A stretch of DNA of 64,000 bases from Polynucleobacter meluiroseus. Its GTDB lineage: Bacteria; Pseudomonadota; Gammaproteobacteria; Burkholderiales; Burkholderiaceae. Shown here one piece after another: positions 39,779-48,267 of this stretch. The notes beneath the pieces were generated by a model. That model ran no database searches. It saw nothing but the letters and a program-made list of their open reading frames with translations, and had not been told where the DNA came from. The translations under genes were made by a program, and so were the position numbers. The stretch's first letter is position 1, and every line of letters begins with the position of its first letter. Location: NCBI GenBank assembly GCA_945879115.1, contig CAMDUR010000001.1, positions 122,244 through 186,243 of the forward strand, in the 5' to 3' direction.

Positions 39779-41185
39779 TCAATGTCTCATTCCGGAAATC
39801 CCAGGCTGCTTTGGCGCTTGAGCGCTCACTGGTTGTGGGTCAAGAATAGCAATAGTTAATTGATCATCAATTAAGTATTTTTGAATGATGCTCTGAATAT
39901 CTTTTGAGCTCACTCTTTGAACATTGGCAATGATCTTATCCAAGTCTCTCCAGGAGAATCCCTCCATCTCCGACATTCCAATCTCCATAGCTTGCGCAAA
40001 TATCGAATCTCTTTTATAAATTTGAGACGATAACAACTGTGACTTCACTCTATTTAATTCAACGTCAGTGACGCCGTTCTCCTTAACTTCGTTAAGGATT
40101 TTTCTTATATTTTTTTCTAAGGCATCAATACCTGTATTTTTTGTTGGTGTGGCGCTGATGGAAAATAATTGTGGACCACGACCATTCAAATCATAGGATG
40201 AGCTAACGCTATTTGCAATTCTCTGATCCCTGACAAGTTTTCTATTTAACCTTGAGTTCGAGTGACCATCTAATATGGCTGATAAAACACTTAAAGCATA
40301 AGGCTCGATGTACTCAAGATCTTTAGGCTCTAATTTAGGAACCTTCCACGCCATATGTATATCAGCATTCTCAGCTGGTACCTTGACATTGATTTTCTTT
40401 AAACCTATTTGTTGAATTTCGTTTTGAGGCTTACGCTCTTGTATTTTTTTTGAAGGGATATTTTCATAGTATTTTTTAGCTAAAGCTAAAACCTCTTCAG
40501 GGACAACGTCACCCACCACGATTAAGACAGCGTTATTTGGTGCATACCAATTTTGATACCAATCTAATGCATCCTGATAAGTTAAGCTTTTTAAATCATC
40601 CATCCATCCAACAATTGGATTTCTGTATGGAGAACTGACATATGCTGCCGCCATCAACTGCTCATATACAAGTGCTTGGGAGTTATCATCCGTCCTTAGT
40701 CGACGCTCTTCCATCACCACCTGAATTTCTTTAGCAAATTCCTCTGGTGAGATCCTAAGATTTTCCATTCGGTCAGCCTCTAAAGCCATCATCTTTGATA
40801 AATGACTTTTTTCAATTTGCTGGAAATAGGCTGTGTAATCTTTACTCGTGAATGCATTATCCCTGCCACCAACCTCTGCTACTTTTTTTGAAAACTCACC
40901 CGGCTTTAAATTTTTCGTCCCCTTAAACATCATATGCTCTAGAACGTGTGCAACTCCTGTCTTTCCATTAACCTCGTCAATAGAGCCCGCCTTATACCAA
41001 ACCATATGTGCAACTGTTGGCGCCCGATGATCTTCTTTAATAATGACCCTTAAGCCATTTTTTAGAAGATACTCATGAGTATCTTGTTGCTTTTGTTTTT
41101 GTGCAAAAGCTGGGGTATTTAAAGAAATAATCACTGCCACTATTAAAAATGGAAGTTGAGTCGTCAGGGTTGTTAATATGTTCAT
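39779..41185 (-). CDS. M16 family zinc peptidase, catalytic
   Basis: A 468-residue peptidase with a signal peptide ending at AFAQ. The inverted zinc motif is intact in GVAHVLEHMMFKGTKNL (about residue 78-94) with the distal Glu region EIQVVMEERR. Predicted periplasmic, pairing with the inactive homologue that follows. Homologues upstream of rsmD-coaD are common in betaproteobacteria. Divergent from ftsY across 21 bases; the minus strand shows TACAAT nine bases before the ATG and no Shine-Dalgarno. Confidence 0.93.
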   Translation of the reverse strand: MNILTTLTTQLPFLIVAVIISLNTPAFAQKQKQQDTHEYLLKNGLRVIIKEDHRAPTVAHMVWYKAGSIDEVNGKTGVAHVLEHMMFKGTKNLKPGEFSKKVAEVGGRDNAFTSKDYTAYFQQIEKSHLSKMMALEADRMENLRISPEEFAKEIQVVMEERRLRTDDNSQALVYEQLMAAAYVSSPYRNPIVGWMDDLKSLTYQDALDWYQNWYAPNNAVLIVVGDVVPEEVLALAKKYYENIPSKKIQERKPQNEIQQIGLKKINVKVPAENADIHMAWKVPKLEPKDLEYIEPYALSVLSAILDGHSNSRLNRKLVRDQRIANSVSSSYDLNGRGPQLFSISATPTKNTGIDALEKNIRKILNEVKENGVTDVELNRVKSQLLSSQIYKRDSIFAQAMEIGMSEMEGFSWRDLDKIIANVQRVSSKDIQSIIQKYLIDDQLTIAILDPQPVSAQAPKQPGISGMRH

Positions 41186-41194
41186 AATTATTTA

Positions 41195-41200
41195 ATTGTA
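41195..41200 (-). promoter_or_regulatory. Putative -10 box of the M16 peptidase operon
   Basis: TACAAT on the minus strand, nine bases before the ATG at 41185, with TTTACG 18 bases further upstream inside ftsY. On the opposite strand TTGTTA (41170-41175) and TAATTG (41193-41198) might serve ftsY, making overlapping divergent promoters. Confidence 0.4.
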
Positions 41201-41206
41201 TCGGTC

Positions 41207-42097
41207 ATGTTCGTATTACGTAAAACCCTATCAAGCTTATTTTCTTGGCAAAAAGTTGATGAAGAATGGTATGAATCCCTAGAGGAAGCTCTTCTTTTGG
41301 GCGATGTTGGTATGCATGCAACTCAAAAACTCATTCAACAATTAAGGGTTGAGGCTAAAAAGCATAAAACTGAATCTGTTGATGATCTTAAGGTCATCCT
41401 TGCCAAACTTGTTGAAACCCTTCTGACAAGGCTTGAGCGTCCATCAAATCCACTCAGCGTAGTTTCACATAAAACAGATATTCCTGCAGTCTGGCTCATC
41501 GTGGGAGTTAATGGTGCCGGTAAAACAACTAGTATCGGTAAAATTTGCCACCTCTTTCAAGGCCAGGGTAAAAAAGTATTACTTGGTGCTGGCGATACCT
41601 TTCGAGCTGCCGCTAAGGAGCAGCTTATAGCTTGGGGTGACAAAAATCACGTAGCTGTCATCACTCAAGAAAGTGGAGATGCCGGTGCTGTGGCACATGA
41701 TGCGGTTCAGGCTGGAAATTCCCGCCAAATGGATATTGTGATCATTGATACTGCGGGTAGACTTTCTACTCAAGCCCACTTAATGGATGAGCTTAAAAAG
41801 GTAAAGCGCGTTATTACAAAGGCTCAAGCAGATGCTCCTCACGAAATCGTTCTAGTAATCGATGGAAACACGGGACAAAATGGTTTATCTCAGGTTAAGG
41901 CTTTTCACGATGCATTAGGTTTGACTGCAATCATTGTTACCAAGCTTGATGGAACCGCTAAAGGCGGAATCTTATGTGCGATTGCTGAGGAAATTCCTGA
42001 AAATACCCCTAGCGTATTGGCTATCGGATTGGGTGAAAAGTTGTCTGATTTAAAGCCTTTTAGCGCCGCAGAATTTGCTAAATCATTGATTCCTTAA
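41207..42097 (+). CDS. ftsY: Signal recognition particle receptor FtsY, NG domains only
   Basis: A 296-residue SRP GTPase. G1 is [15 protein letters not shown] (about 98), followed by LLGAGDTFRAAAKEQL, the DTAGR motif (IIDTAGRLSTQAHLM) and TKLDGTAKGG. The protein consists of the N and G domains; the long acidic A domain of E. coli FtsY is absent. It docks ribosome-SRP complexes at the membrane for cotranslational insertion. No ribosome-binding site is evident before the ATG. Confidence 0.95.
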   Translation: MFVLRKTLSSLFSWQKVDEEWYESLEEALLLGDVGMHATQKLIQQLRVEAKKHKTESVDDLKVILAKLVETLLTRLERPSNPLSVVSHKTDIPAVWLIVGVNGAGKTTSIGKICHLFQGQGKKVLLGAGDTFRAAAKEQLIAWGDKNHVAVITQESGDAGAVAHDAVQAGNSRQMDIVIIDTAGRLSTQAHLMDELKKVKRVITKAQADAPHEIVLVIDGNTGQNGLSQVKAFHDALGLTAIIVTKLDGTAKGGILCAIAEEIPENTPSVLAIGLGEKLSDLKPFSAAEFAKSLIP

Positions 42098-42114
42098 ATC
42101 TATAAACCCATAAT
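42086..42114 (+). promoter_or_regulatory. Possible sigma-70 promoter upstream of the CIRCE element
   Basis: TTGATT (42086-42091) and CATAAT (42109-42114), 17 bases apart; transcription would begin near 42121 with CIRCE in the 5' leader. A second candidate -10, TAATAT (42160-42165), overlaps the right CIRCE arm and is six bases before the rpoH ATG. Confidence 0.4.
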
Positions 42115-42135
42115 AATCATAGGCTTATATCTGAA

Positions 42136-42162
42136 TTAGCACTCTAAACAGATGAGTGCTAA
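42136..42162 (+). promoter_or_regulatory. CIRCE operator (HrcA-binding site) of rpoH
   Basis: TTAGCACTC (42136-42144), nine bases, GAGTGCTAA (42154-42162): an exact match to the CIRCE consensus. It ends nine bases before the rpoH ATG. HrcA represses CIRCE genes and releases them on heat shock when GroEL is occupied; hrcA itself is not in the window. Confidence 0.95.
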
Positions 42163-42171
42163 TATATACGT

Positions 42172-43035
42172 ATGACTAACCTAAATGCCATGATTCCAAT
42201 GCAATTAAATGTGGGCAGTATCGATGCTTACATTTCAAGCATCAATCGTCTTCCAATGCTCAGTGCTGCCGAAGAAGTGCGGCTTGCGCGCGAATATCGC
42301 GATCAAGAAAACTTAGATGCAGCTAAAACCTTAGTAATGTCTCACCTAAGATTAGTAGCCTCTATAGCTCGCCAATATTTAGGTTATGGTTTGCCTCATG
42401 CTGATTTGATCCAAGAGGGCAACATTGGTTTGATGAAAGCTGTTAAACGTTACGACCCTGAGCAAGGCACCCGCTTAGTAACTTACTCGATCCATTGGAT
42501 CAAAGCAGAAATACATGAATACATTCTCAAAAATTGGAGAATGGTGAAAATTGCTACAACTAAAGCTCACAGAAAACTATTTTTTAACTTGAGAAGTAAT
42601 AAACCAAGTTTAAATGCCTTATCTTCAACAGAAATTGATCACCTTGCAAAAGCTTTAGACGTTCGTCAAGAAGATGTCAGAGAAATGGAAAAGCGCTTAG
42701 CAGGTGGAGATGTGGCTATCGAAGCTAACGATTCCTCTGATGAAGATAGTTTTGCACCGATCAACTGGTTAACAGATGATCGATATGAGCCGTCACAGGT
42801 AATTGCTAAACAGGCTCATGATGAGCTTCAAGGCCCAGGTATTGAAAGAGCCCTTTCCTCCCTTGACGAGCGCAGTAGAAGAATCATTTTGGCACGCTGG
42901 TTAAATGTCTCAGATGATGGGTCTGGTGCAAGTACTTTGCATGAACTTGCAGCTGAACTTAATGTTTCTGCAGAGCGCGTCAGACAAATTGAGACAGCAG
43001 CTCTCAAGAAAATGAAATTAGCCTTAACAAATTAA
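42172..43035 (+). CDS. rpoH: RNA polymerase heat-shock sigma factor sigma-32
   Basis: A 287-residue sigma-32. Region 2 contains LIQEGNIGLMKAVKRYDPEQ and TYSIHWIKAEIHEYILKNWR, followed by the RpoH box HRKLFFNLR (about residue 138), and region 4 ends ELNVSAERVRQIETAALKKM. It directs chaperone and protease transcription in heat stress. The CIRCE site just upstream indicates that HrcA controls its synthesis. No Shine-Dalgarno precedes the ATG. Confidence 0.97.
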   Translation: MTNLNAMIPMQLNVGSIDAYISSINRLPMLSAAEEVRLAREYRDQENLDAAKTLVMSHLRLVASIARQYLGYGLPHADLIQEGNIGLMKAVKRYDPEQGTRLVTYSIHWIKAEIHEYILKNWRMVKIATTKAHRKLFFNLRSNKPSLNALSSTEIDHLAKALDVRQEDVREMEKRLAGGDVAIEANDSSDEDSFAPINWLTDDRYEPSQVIAKQAHDELQGPGIERALSSLDERSRRIILARWLNVSDDGSGASTLHELAAELNVSAERVRQIETAALKKMKLALTN

Positions 43036-43061
43036 TAGACTAAGGTATCACCCCAAGTCTA
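43036..43061. terminator. Weak bidirectional terminator-like hairpin between rpoH and SCO1
   Basis: TAGACT (43036-43041) pairs with AGTCTA (43056-43061), with a further GG/CC pair inside. An A7 run follows on the plus strand, giving U7 before the hairpin for minus transcription, and the minus strand continues T-rich. Plausible but weak. Confidence 0.35.
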
Positions 43062-43067
43062 AAAAAA

Positions 43068-43679
43068 TTACTTCAATAATTTAGCTAAATCTTCGGCAAT
43101 CGGCTGAGGTCCTTGTTGATGCTTTAAGAACAAGCGTAATGTTCCCTTGGCATCGAAAACATAACTGCCCGCCGTATGGTCAATGGTATAACTTGTAGCA
43201 GATTTTCCAGGAACCTTCTTAAAGAAAATTTTAAAATCTTTAGTTACCTTTTCTAAATCTTCCATGCTTGCTGGCCTCATTCCCAAGAATCTCGAATCAA
43301 ATGCTGGTACGTATTGAGATAGTAGTTCTAGAGTATCTCTCTCTGGGTCAACTGTCACGAAAACAACCTGAACACGATCAGCATCTTTACCAAGTAGTGT
43401 CATAACACCTTGCATTTCAGTCATAGTTGTTGGGCAAACATCAGGGCATTGAGTGAAGCCGTAGAACATGACCAGTAACTTACCCTTAAAATCCGATAAT
43501 TGTCTTTGTTGACCGTTGTGATCAATTAACGAAAAGTCAGTTCCAAACGCTTTACTTCCAGTAATGTCAATATTATTAAATTTGATTACACTCTCAGAAC
43601 AGCCTATAAGAGTAGCTATCAATAATAGAGAGCCTAATGATTTAAAAAATTTTAAAGTGCGTAATGTATTTATATTCAT
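43068..43679 (-). CDS. SCO1/SenC copper chaperone for cytochrome c oxidase
   Basis: A 203-residue membrane-anchored thioredoxin-fold protein: an N-terminal hydrophobic anchor with a possible lipobox ([11 protein letters not shown]), the copper site CPDVCP (about residue 78-83) and the distal histidine in [14 protein letters not shown] proteins deliver copper to the CuA site of subunit II. It overlaps ctaB by four bases and ends the assembly operon. Confidence 0.94.
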   Translation of the reverse strand: MNINTLRTLKFFKSLGSLLLIATLIGCSESVIKFNNIDITGSKAFGTDFSLIDHNGQQRQLSDFKGKLLVMFYGFTQCPDVCPTTMTEMQGVMTLLGKDADRVQVVFVTVDPERDTLELLSQYVPAFDSRFLGMRPASMEDLEKVTKDFKIFFKKVPGKSATSYTIDHTAGSYVFDAKGTLRLFLKHQQGPQPIAEDLAKLLK

Positions 43680-44557
43680 AGGTAATGATCGATTAATAAA
43701 GCCGCAAATAAAAGAGATAAATAGATAATTGAAAATCTAAAAGTTTTTTTAGCCAACTCATCACTGTAGTTTTTATATAAAGCTATTGAATAGGCTAGGA
43801 AAATAAATCCTAAAACCAAAGCGCTCACCAAATAAAAATAACCGCTCATTTGGTAGATAAATGGCAATATTGTTGCTGCAATAAGAATCAATGTGTACAG
43901 CAGAATATGTAACAAAGTAAATCTCTCGCCATGCGTCACTGGCAACATTGGTAGCCCTGACTGTCTATAGTCTTCTCTTCGATAAAGCGCAAGCGCCCAA
44001 AAATGAGGGGGGGTCCAAGTAAAAATAATCAGTACTAGTAACCATGCTTCAGCAGGAAAGCTATTAGATACTGCTGCCCAACCTAAAGCCGGGGGCATGG
44101 CTCCAGATAACCCGCCAATAACAATATTTTGAGGTGTGGCAGGCTTTAACAAAAGCGTGTAAATAATTGCATAACCAATAAATGTTGCAGCAGTTGCCCA
44201 CATAGTTAGCGGATTAGCAAAAAACCAAAGCAAAACCATGCCAATGGCACCCATCACAACTGCAAAAATAATAATATTAAGAGTGCTAAGCTCACCAGTC
44301 GCTGATGGTCGCCAAGCTGTTCTGCGCATCTTTGCATCTACTTTTTGCTCTACTAAACAGTTCACTGCAAATGCAGCCCCCGCCAATAGCCAAATACCAA
44401 TAGAGCCGCCTATGAGTACCTTCCATGGAACCATGCCTGGAGTAGCTAAAAACATACCAATAATTGCACAAAATACAGCTAACTGAGTGACGCGTGGTTT
44501 TGTTAAAGCCCAGTATTGACGCCACTTAGGCATTGCGTGTATTTCTTGTTTAGACAT
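43676..44557 (-). CDS. ctaB: Protoheme IX farnesyltransferase (heme O synthase)
   Basis: A 293-residue UbiA-type prenyltransferase with about nine membrane segments. The first Asp-rich motif region reads [19 protein letters not shown] and the second [15 protein letters not shown]. It makes heme O from heme B for the oxidase. I chose the ATG at 44557 because GAGGAG lies seven bases upstream; the start lies inside the 3' end of ctaA (8-base overlap) within an inverted repeat. An ATG at 44572 is less likely. Confidence 0.93.
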   Translation of the reverse strand: MSKQEIHAMPKWRQYWALTKPRVTQLAVFCAIIGMFLATPGMVPWKVLIGGSIGIWLLAGAAFAVNCLVEQKVDAKMRRTAWRPSATGELSTLNIIIFAVVMGAIGMVLLWFFANPLTMWATAATFIGYAIIYTLLLKPATPQNIVIGGLSGAMPPALGWAAVSNSFPAEAWLLVLIIFTWTPPHFWALALYRREDYRQSGLPMLPVTHGERFTLLHILLYTLILIAATILPFIYQMSGYFYLVSALVLGFIFLAYSIALYKNYSDELAKKTFRFSIIYLSLLFAALLIDHYL

Positions 44558-44578
44558 GAGAAAACTCCTCATGTCTAA
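44550..44578. repeat. 11-bp perfect inverted repeat enclosing the ctaA stop and ctaB start
   Basis: Arms TTAGACATGAG (44550-44560) and CTCATGTCTAA (44568-44578), 7-base loop. On the mRNA the 5' arm is the end of the ctaA coding region and the 3' arm contains the ctaB ATG and the ctaA stop, while part of the GAGGAG ribosome-binding site is in the loop. This looks like a translational-coupling hairpin. Confidence 0.8.
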
Positions 44579-45668
44579 GTGTGAGCATTCTAACTAAAAC
44601 GACTACCAATCCTGCTGCTCCACCTGTATGAAGTAGCGCTGCTATCAGTGGCCAGTCTAAAATAATATTACTCATACCAGTAATGAGTTGTAACAAAGAT
44701 AACCCAAGCAATCCAAAAGACCATTTTCTTAATTCCGAGCTACCGATGGTCATTGCCACTTTTAAATTTTTAAAACCTACCCACAATAAAATGGCTAATG
44801 CAAATATCGCACCTACTCTATGAGTCCAATGGATAGCTCTTAAAGCATCAATAGTCAGTAGATTCCCATCTGCTGTTTTACCTAATTCTCTCCAAAGTAC
44901 AAATCCTTCGTTAAAGTTCATCTCAGGCACTAGTTTTCCATGACAAAGTGGAAAGTCATCACAAGCAAGAACCGCATAATTGGTACTTACCCATGCCCCT
45001 AGAAATACTTGGACTATTAATATAAGTAGCGCAAACCAAACCCAGTTTCTTGCAGCTTGTGTCTGCTTAGTCAGATACGATGACTCAGTAAATGTGTGCC
45101 CTATGCTCATACTTAAGCTTGATAGGTAGGTTAAAGACGCAAGCAAGCCTAAAGCTAGCATCAAGTGCATAGATACTATGAGTGGCTGCAACTTAAGAGT
45201 TACAGTCCACGCTCCAAATGCACCTTGAACACAAACCAGAAATAAAATAAAAATTGATGTAATGGCAATTTTCGTTCCAATTATCTGCCTCTTAGACCAA
45301 GACCATATAGCTAAAATAATGATTAAAAATCCAACGCCCATCGCAAAATAACGATGCAACATTTCAATCCAAGCTTTGCTAACGGTCACCGGGCCTGATG
45401 GCATCAAAGCTTCAGCAGCACGAATTTTGTCCATCGCTGCAAAAGGATTTGATGTGCCATAGCATCCCGGCCAATCAGGACAACCTAAACCAGAATCAGA
45501 TAAGCGAGTAAAGGCTCCGAATAAAATCAAATCAAATGTAAAAAATACTGTCAACAATACCAAGCGATGAAAAGTAAAAGATTTACTGCGCCACCATAAA
45601 ATTAATAACAGTACGCCTCCAATAGCAATACCAATTAAGAAAAGTTGAATCCATGCGATCAGCGTCAT
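44550..45668 (-). CDS. ctaA: Heme A synthase (COX15/CtaA)
   Basis: A 372-residue membrane protein with about eight helices and the paired heme-ligand histidines of the family ([12 protein letters not shown] about 100; [26 protein letters not shown] about 265; [11 protein letters not shown] near the end). [19 protein letters not shown] is the typical N-terminal CPDWPxCyG loop, and [11 protein letters not shown] the second cysteine pair. It oxidises heme O to heme A. The ATG at 45668 is two bases after the preceding stop. Confidence 0.94.
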   Translation of the reverse strand: MTLIAWIQLFLIGIAIGGVLLLILWWRSKSFTFHRLVLLTVFFTFDLILFGAFTRLSDSGLGCPDWPGCYGTSNPFAAMDKIRAAEALMPSGPVTVSKAWIEMLHRYFAMGVGFLIIILAIWSWSKRQIIGTKIAITSIFILFLVCVQGAFGAWTVTLKLQPLIVSMHLMLALGLLASLTYLSSLSMSIGHTFTESSYLTKQTQAARNWVWFALLILIVQVFLGAWVSTNYAVLACDDFPLCHGKLVPEMNFNEGFVLWRELGKTADGNLLTIDALRAIHWTHRVGAIFALAILLWVGFKNLKVAMTIGSSELRKWSFGLLGLSLLQLITGMSNIILDWPLIAALLHTGGAAGLVVVLVRMLTLRHEEFSHV

Positions 45669-45670
45669 GA

Positions 45671-46312
45671 TCAACTGGCCTTTCCGGTGACGTTCCACTT
45701 CAAAAGCTTTATTAAGTCCTTCGAAAACTTTTTAAAGTCTGGCGCTCCACGACTTGTATCAAAACGCATCATCCTATCCGTATGTGGATCCAAAAGATGA
45801 ATGGCGGAACCAGCTCCATCTAAGTTGAGCCACTGATTTAGTTGTTCACGTTTTTTTAAATCTACTGGCATTCTGATAGTTCTAAATCCAGATGACTCCA
45901 TGTCATATGCTTTTTCTACTTCTGGATGTATCGGACTCTGATCGGTTATCAACCAAATTAACTGAACTCTTTGACTTTCTTTTCCAGTTGAAATCTTTAC
46001 TTGGCGCATCAATCGAAGAAGTGAAACGCACTCATCATCTGGCAACTGACAACTTGCTGCTGGTCTCGCAACTATTAAAGTCCACTTACCCTGAAGATTT
46101 GGCTCAATGATGTCTGACGGTAAAGTTTGAACTGGTTTAACAAATTGTCCAATATTGGGTTTACCACCTTCAGGTTTAATGACATAGAACGTGAAATAAG
46201 ATGCAATAACTGGTGACGCACAAATAAGAAGTAGAAGAATCATCTGTATGCGACCTTTTTTGGTCGCAGCATCAATTTTTTTACCTCCGGCTGCCGGAAT
46301 CAAAGGATCCAT
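45671..46312 (-). CDS. Uncharacterised membrane-anchored, thioredoxin-like protein of the oxidase assembly cluster
   Basis: A 213-residue protein from the ATG at 46312: a short cytoplasmic start, one membrane helix (IQMILLLLICASPVIASYFT) and a periplasmic domain with WTLIVARPAASCQLPDDECV (a CX6C pair) then LLRLMRQVKI and VQLIWLITD. The layout is SCO/thioredoxin-like, but the CxxxC copper motif is missing. Always found beside surf1 and ctaA in related bacteria as far as I recall. A role in oxidase assembly is inferred from position only. Confidence 0.7.
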   Translation of the reverse strand: MDPLIPAAGGKKIDAATKKGRIQMILLLLICASPVIASYFTFYVIKPEGGKPNIGQFVKPVQTLPSDIIEPNLQGKWTLIVARPAASCQLPDDECVSLLRLMRQVKISTGKESQRVQLIWLITDQSPIHPEVEKAYDMESSGFRTIRMPVDLKKREQLNQWLNLDGAGSAIHLLDPHTDRMMRFDTSRGAPDFKKFSKDLIKLLKWNVTGKAS

Positions 46313-46326
46313 ATTTTTATTCTCTA

Positions 46327-47070
46327 TCAAGTCTTTTTCCTCAATACACCGCTGATCAGCCAAAATACAAAGGCTAATGTTGCTAATGAAAACCACTGAA
46401 ATGCATAACCTTGGTGTTTCTCAACACCCGTGGATAAAGGTGCCCAATCACGGGACATGCCGTCTTTTGAATCAGATAACTCTCTCAAAATAAAAGGCAA
46501 GTGAGTAATTCCCAAATAAGCCTCTTGATTTGCAATACTCAGATTTTGCTGAATTTTTCTCTTTTCCGCTTTTAGGTCTTCATTACCCACACTCATAACG
46601 CGGGCGGGATGTTCAAAAACTATACCCTCAACCTGTATGAGTGTCCCTGGAGTTATTAATGGCGGTAATTTTTCACGATCCAGCCCATCTCTAGGAACCC
46701 AACCTCGATTGACCCATAAGATTTGCTTTGATCCACTCAATAACATCGGTGTCATCACATAAAAACCAACAGTAATGCCAGTCTTAGGATCTCTTCCCAT
46801 TGGATGAGGTCTATTTTCAAGCCAGATTGTTTTATCTGCTAAGTATGTGCCTTTAGCAATCATCCGATGATGCAATGCTTCATCAACAGTCCATTGCTTT
46901 GCGTTGGCATATAAAGGCTGGCTGGTTTCTTTTTTGGCAACCTCACTTGCGAGCTGTAATTTTTGCTCCATTCGCTGAATCTGCCAAAAACCTAAGGCAA
47001 CGCCAGTAATGCAAACTATTAAAGCCGCAATTGTTGCTGCTGGTCGCAATAAAATTAATTGTCTAAACAT
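46327..47070 (-). CDS. SURF1 family cytochrome oxidase biogenesis protein
   Basis: A 247-residue protein with the SURF1 arrangement: an N-terminal helix (ATIAALIVCITGVALGFWQI), a large periplasmic domain containing WLENRPHPMGRDPKTG and ILWVNRGWVPRD, and a C-terminal helix (HQGYAFQWFSLATLAFVFWL). SURF1 assists heme A insertion into subunit I. It starts the surf1-ctaA-ctaB-SCO1 run. TATCAT lies exactly six bases before its ATG. Confidence 0.93.
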   Translation of the reverse strand: MFRQLILLRPAATIAALIVCITGVALGFWQIQRMEQKLQLASEVAKKETSQPLYANAKQWTVDEALHHRMIAKGTYLADKTIWLENRPHPMGRDPKTGITVGFYVMTPMLLSGSKQILWVNRGWVPRDGLDREKLPPLITPGTLIQVEGIVFEHPARVMSVGNEDLKAEKRKIQQNLSIANQEAYLGITHLPFILRELSDSKDGMSRDWAPLSTGVEKHQGYAFQWFSLATLAFVFWLISGVLRKKT

Positions 47071-47076
47071 AAAGCA

Positions 47077-47086
47077 ATGATACGAT
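47077..47086. promoter_or_regulatory. Overlapping divergent -10 boxes for surf1 (-) and the DUF2909 gene (+)
   Basis: TATCAT on the minus strand (47082-47077) is six bases before the surf1 ATG. TACGAT on the plus strand (47081-47086) is eight bases before the ATG at 47095, with TTGTCT 16 bases upstream (47059-47064). The whole divergent spacer is 24 bases. Confidence 0.4.
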
Positions 47087-47094
47087 GCATACCT

Positions 47095-47304
47095 ATGAAT
47101 TGGATTATCCCTATAGCTTTTTTGTTAATTTTAGGCAGCCTTGGCTCAGCTTTGTTTTATATGATGCGAGACAAAGGAAAAAGTTCTAAAACTGTCCATT
47201 CTCTGATGCTCAGAATCGGATTATCAGTTGCGCTCTTTATAGGCATTTGGATCGCTCATTCTCTGGGATATATCCAGAGTACTGGCATTAGAGTTGCAGG
47301 CTAA
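47095..47304 (+). CDS. DUF2909 twin transmembrane protein
   Basis: A 69-residue protein with two membrane helices (WIIPIAFLLILGSLGSALFY and LRIGLSVALFIGIWIAHSLG) joined by a basic loop RDKGKSS. This is the DUF2909 type found near cytochrome oxidase genes in beta- and gammaproteobacteria; function unknown. The ATG at 47095 gives the family N-terminus MNWIIPIAFL; the frame is open slightly further upstream, into the surf1 start. It is the only plus-strand gene in the oxidase region. Confidence 0.82.
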   Translation: MNWIIPIAFLLILGSLGSALFYMMRDKGKSSKTVHSLMLRIGLSVALFIGIWIAHSLGYIQSTGIRVAG

Positions 47305-47350
47305 ATTTTAGTTTTAATAAGTCATAAATTAACTAAAACATTTCTTAATT

Positions 47351-47378
47351 AAAAAACGCCGCAACAGCGGCGTTTTTT
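47351..47378. terminator. Bidirectional intrinsic terminator between DUF2909 and ctaE
   Basis: AAAAAACGCCGC (47351-47362) and GCGGCGTTTTTT (47367-47378), perfect 12-bp stem with a 4-base loop (AACA). It gives a U run in both directions and lies between two convergent units. Confidence 0.93.
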
Positions 47379-47391
47379 AACGTGTATGGAT

Positions 47392-48252
47392 TTACATCCA
47401 ATAAACAACTACATATAAACCTAACCATACAACGTCTACAAAGTGCCAGTACCATGCAGCACCCTCAAATGCAAAGTGATTATCTGCAGTAAAGTGTCCC
47501 TTCATCACTCGCACTAAAACAACTGCGAGCATGATTGCACCCATAGTTACGTGGAAGCCGTGAAATCCAGTCAACATGAAGAAAGTTGAACCATAAACAC
47601 CTGAACTTAACTTTAGATTGAGGTCGTTATAGGCATGAATGTACTCATAAACCTGGAAGCCCATGAAAATAGCACCCAAGGCTACCGTAGCAGCTAAACC
47701 CTGAATAACTTGTTTACGATGGCCTTCACGCATGGCGTGGTGAGCCCAAGTAACCGTTAAGCCTGAAGCTAATAACAATGCTGTGTTAATTGTTGGAATT
47801 GGCCATGGGCCCATTGTTTTAAAGCTCTCGACCAATCCAGCAGGGCCAGCGTGAGGCCATGAGGCCGCAAAGTCAGGCCATAATAGTTTGTTATCAATAT
47901 CGCCCAACCACGGCATGGCAATACTTCTTGCATAGAAAAGTGCTGAAAAGAATGCTCCAAAGAACATGATCTCTGAAAAGATAAACCATGCCATTGACCA
48001 TCTATATGAAACGTCGACGTTGACACTGTTCATACCACGCTGAGATTCGCCAATAGCATCCCCAAACCAGATGTAAACAGTAGCAATTGTCCAAGCAATG
48101 CCCGCAAGACATAAGAACATGCCTGCAGTGCTGCCATTAACCCATAGAGATGCGCCCCAACCAAAGCCAAGTAAACCTAGGCTAGCAACAATAGGGTGAC
48201 GCGTTGGACCCGGCACATAGTAATAAGGGGTTTTAGTAACACTGGAAGACAT
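47392..48252 (-). CDS. ctaE: Cytochrome c oxidase subunit III
   Basis: A 286-residue subunit III with seven predicted helices. Motifs: FSEIMFFGAFFSALFYARS, the lipid/proton-region TWAHHAMREGHRK, and the C-terminal FHGFHVTMGAIMLAVVLVR and HFEGAAWYWHFVDVVWL-like region. It completes the aa3-type oxidase core with ctaC and ctaD. It follows the DUF2970 gene and ends at a strong terminator. Confidence 0.96.
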   Translation of the reverse strand: MSSSVTKTPYYYVPGPTRHPIVASLGLLGFGWGASLWVNGSTAGMFLCLAGIAWTIATVYIWFGDAIGESQRGMNSVNVDVSYRWSMAWFIFSEIMFFGAFFSALFYARSIAMPWLGDIDNKLLWPDFAASWPHAGPAGLVESFKTMGPWPIPTINTALLLASGLTVTWAHHAMREGHRKQVIQGLAATVALGAIFMGFQVYEYIHAYNDLNLKLSSGVYGSTFFMLTGFHGFHVTMGAIMLAVVLVRVMKGHFTADNHFAFEGAAWYWHFVDVVWLGLYVVVYWM

Positions 48253-48267
48253 TCTCTCTCCTAAATA

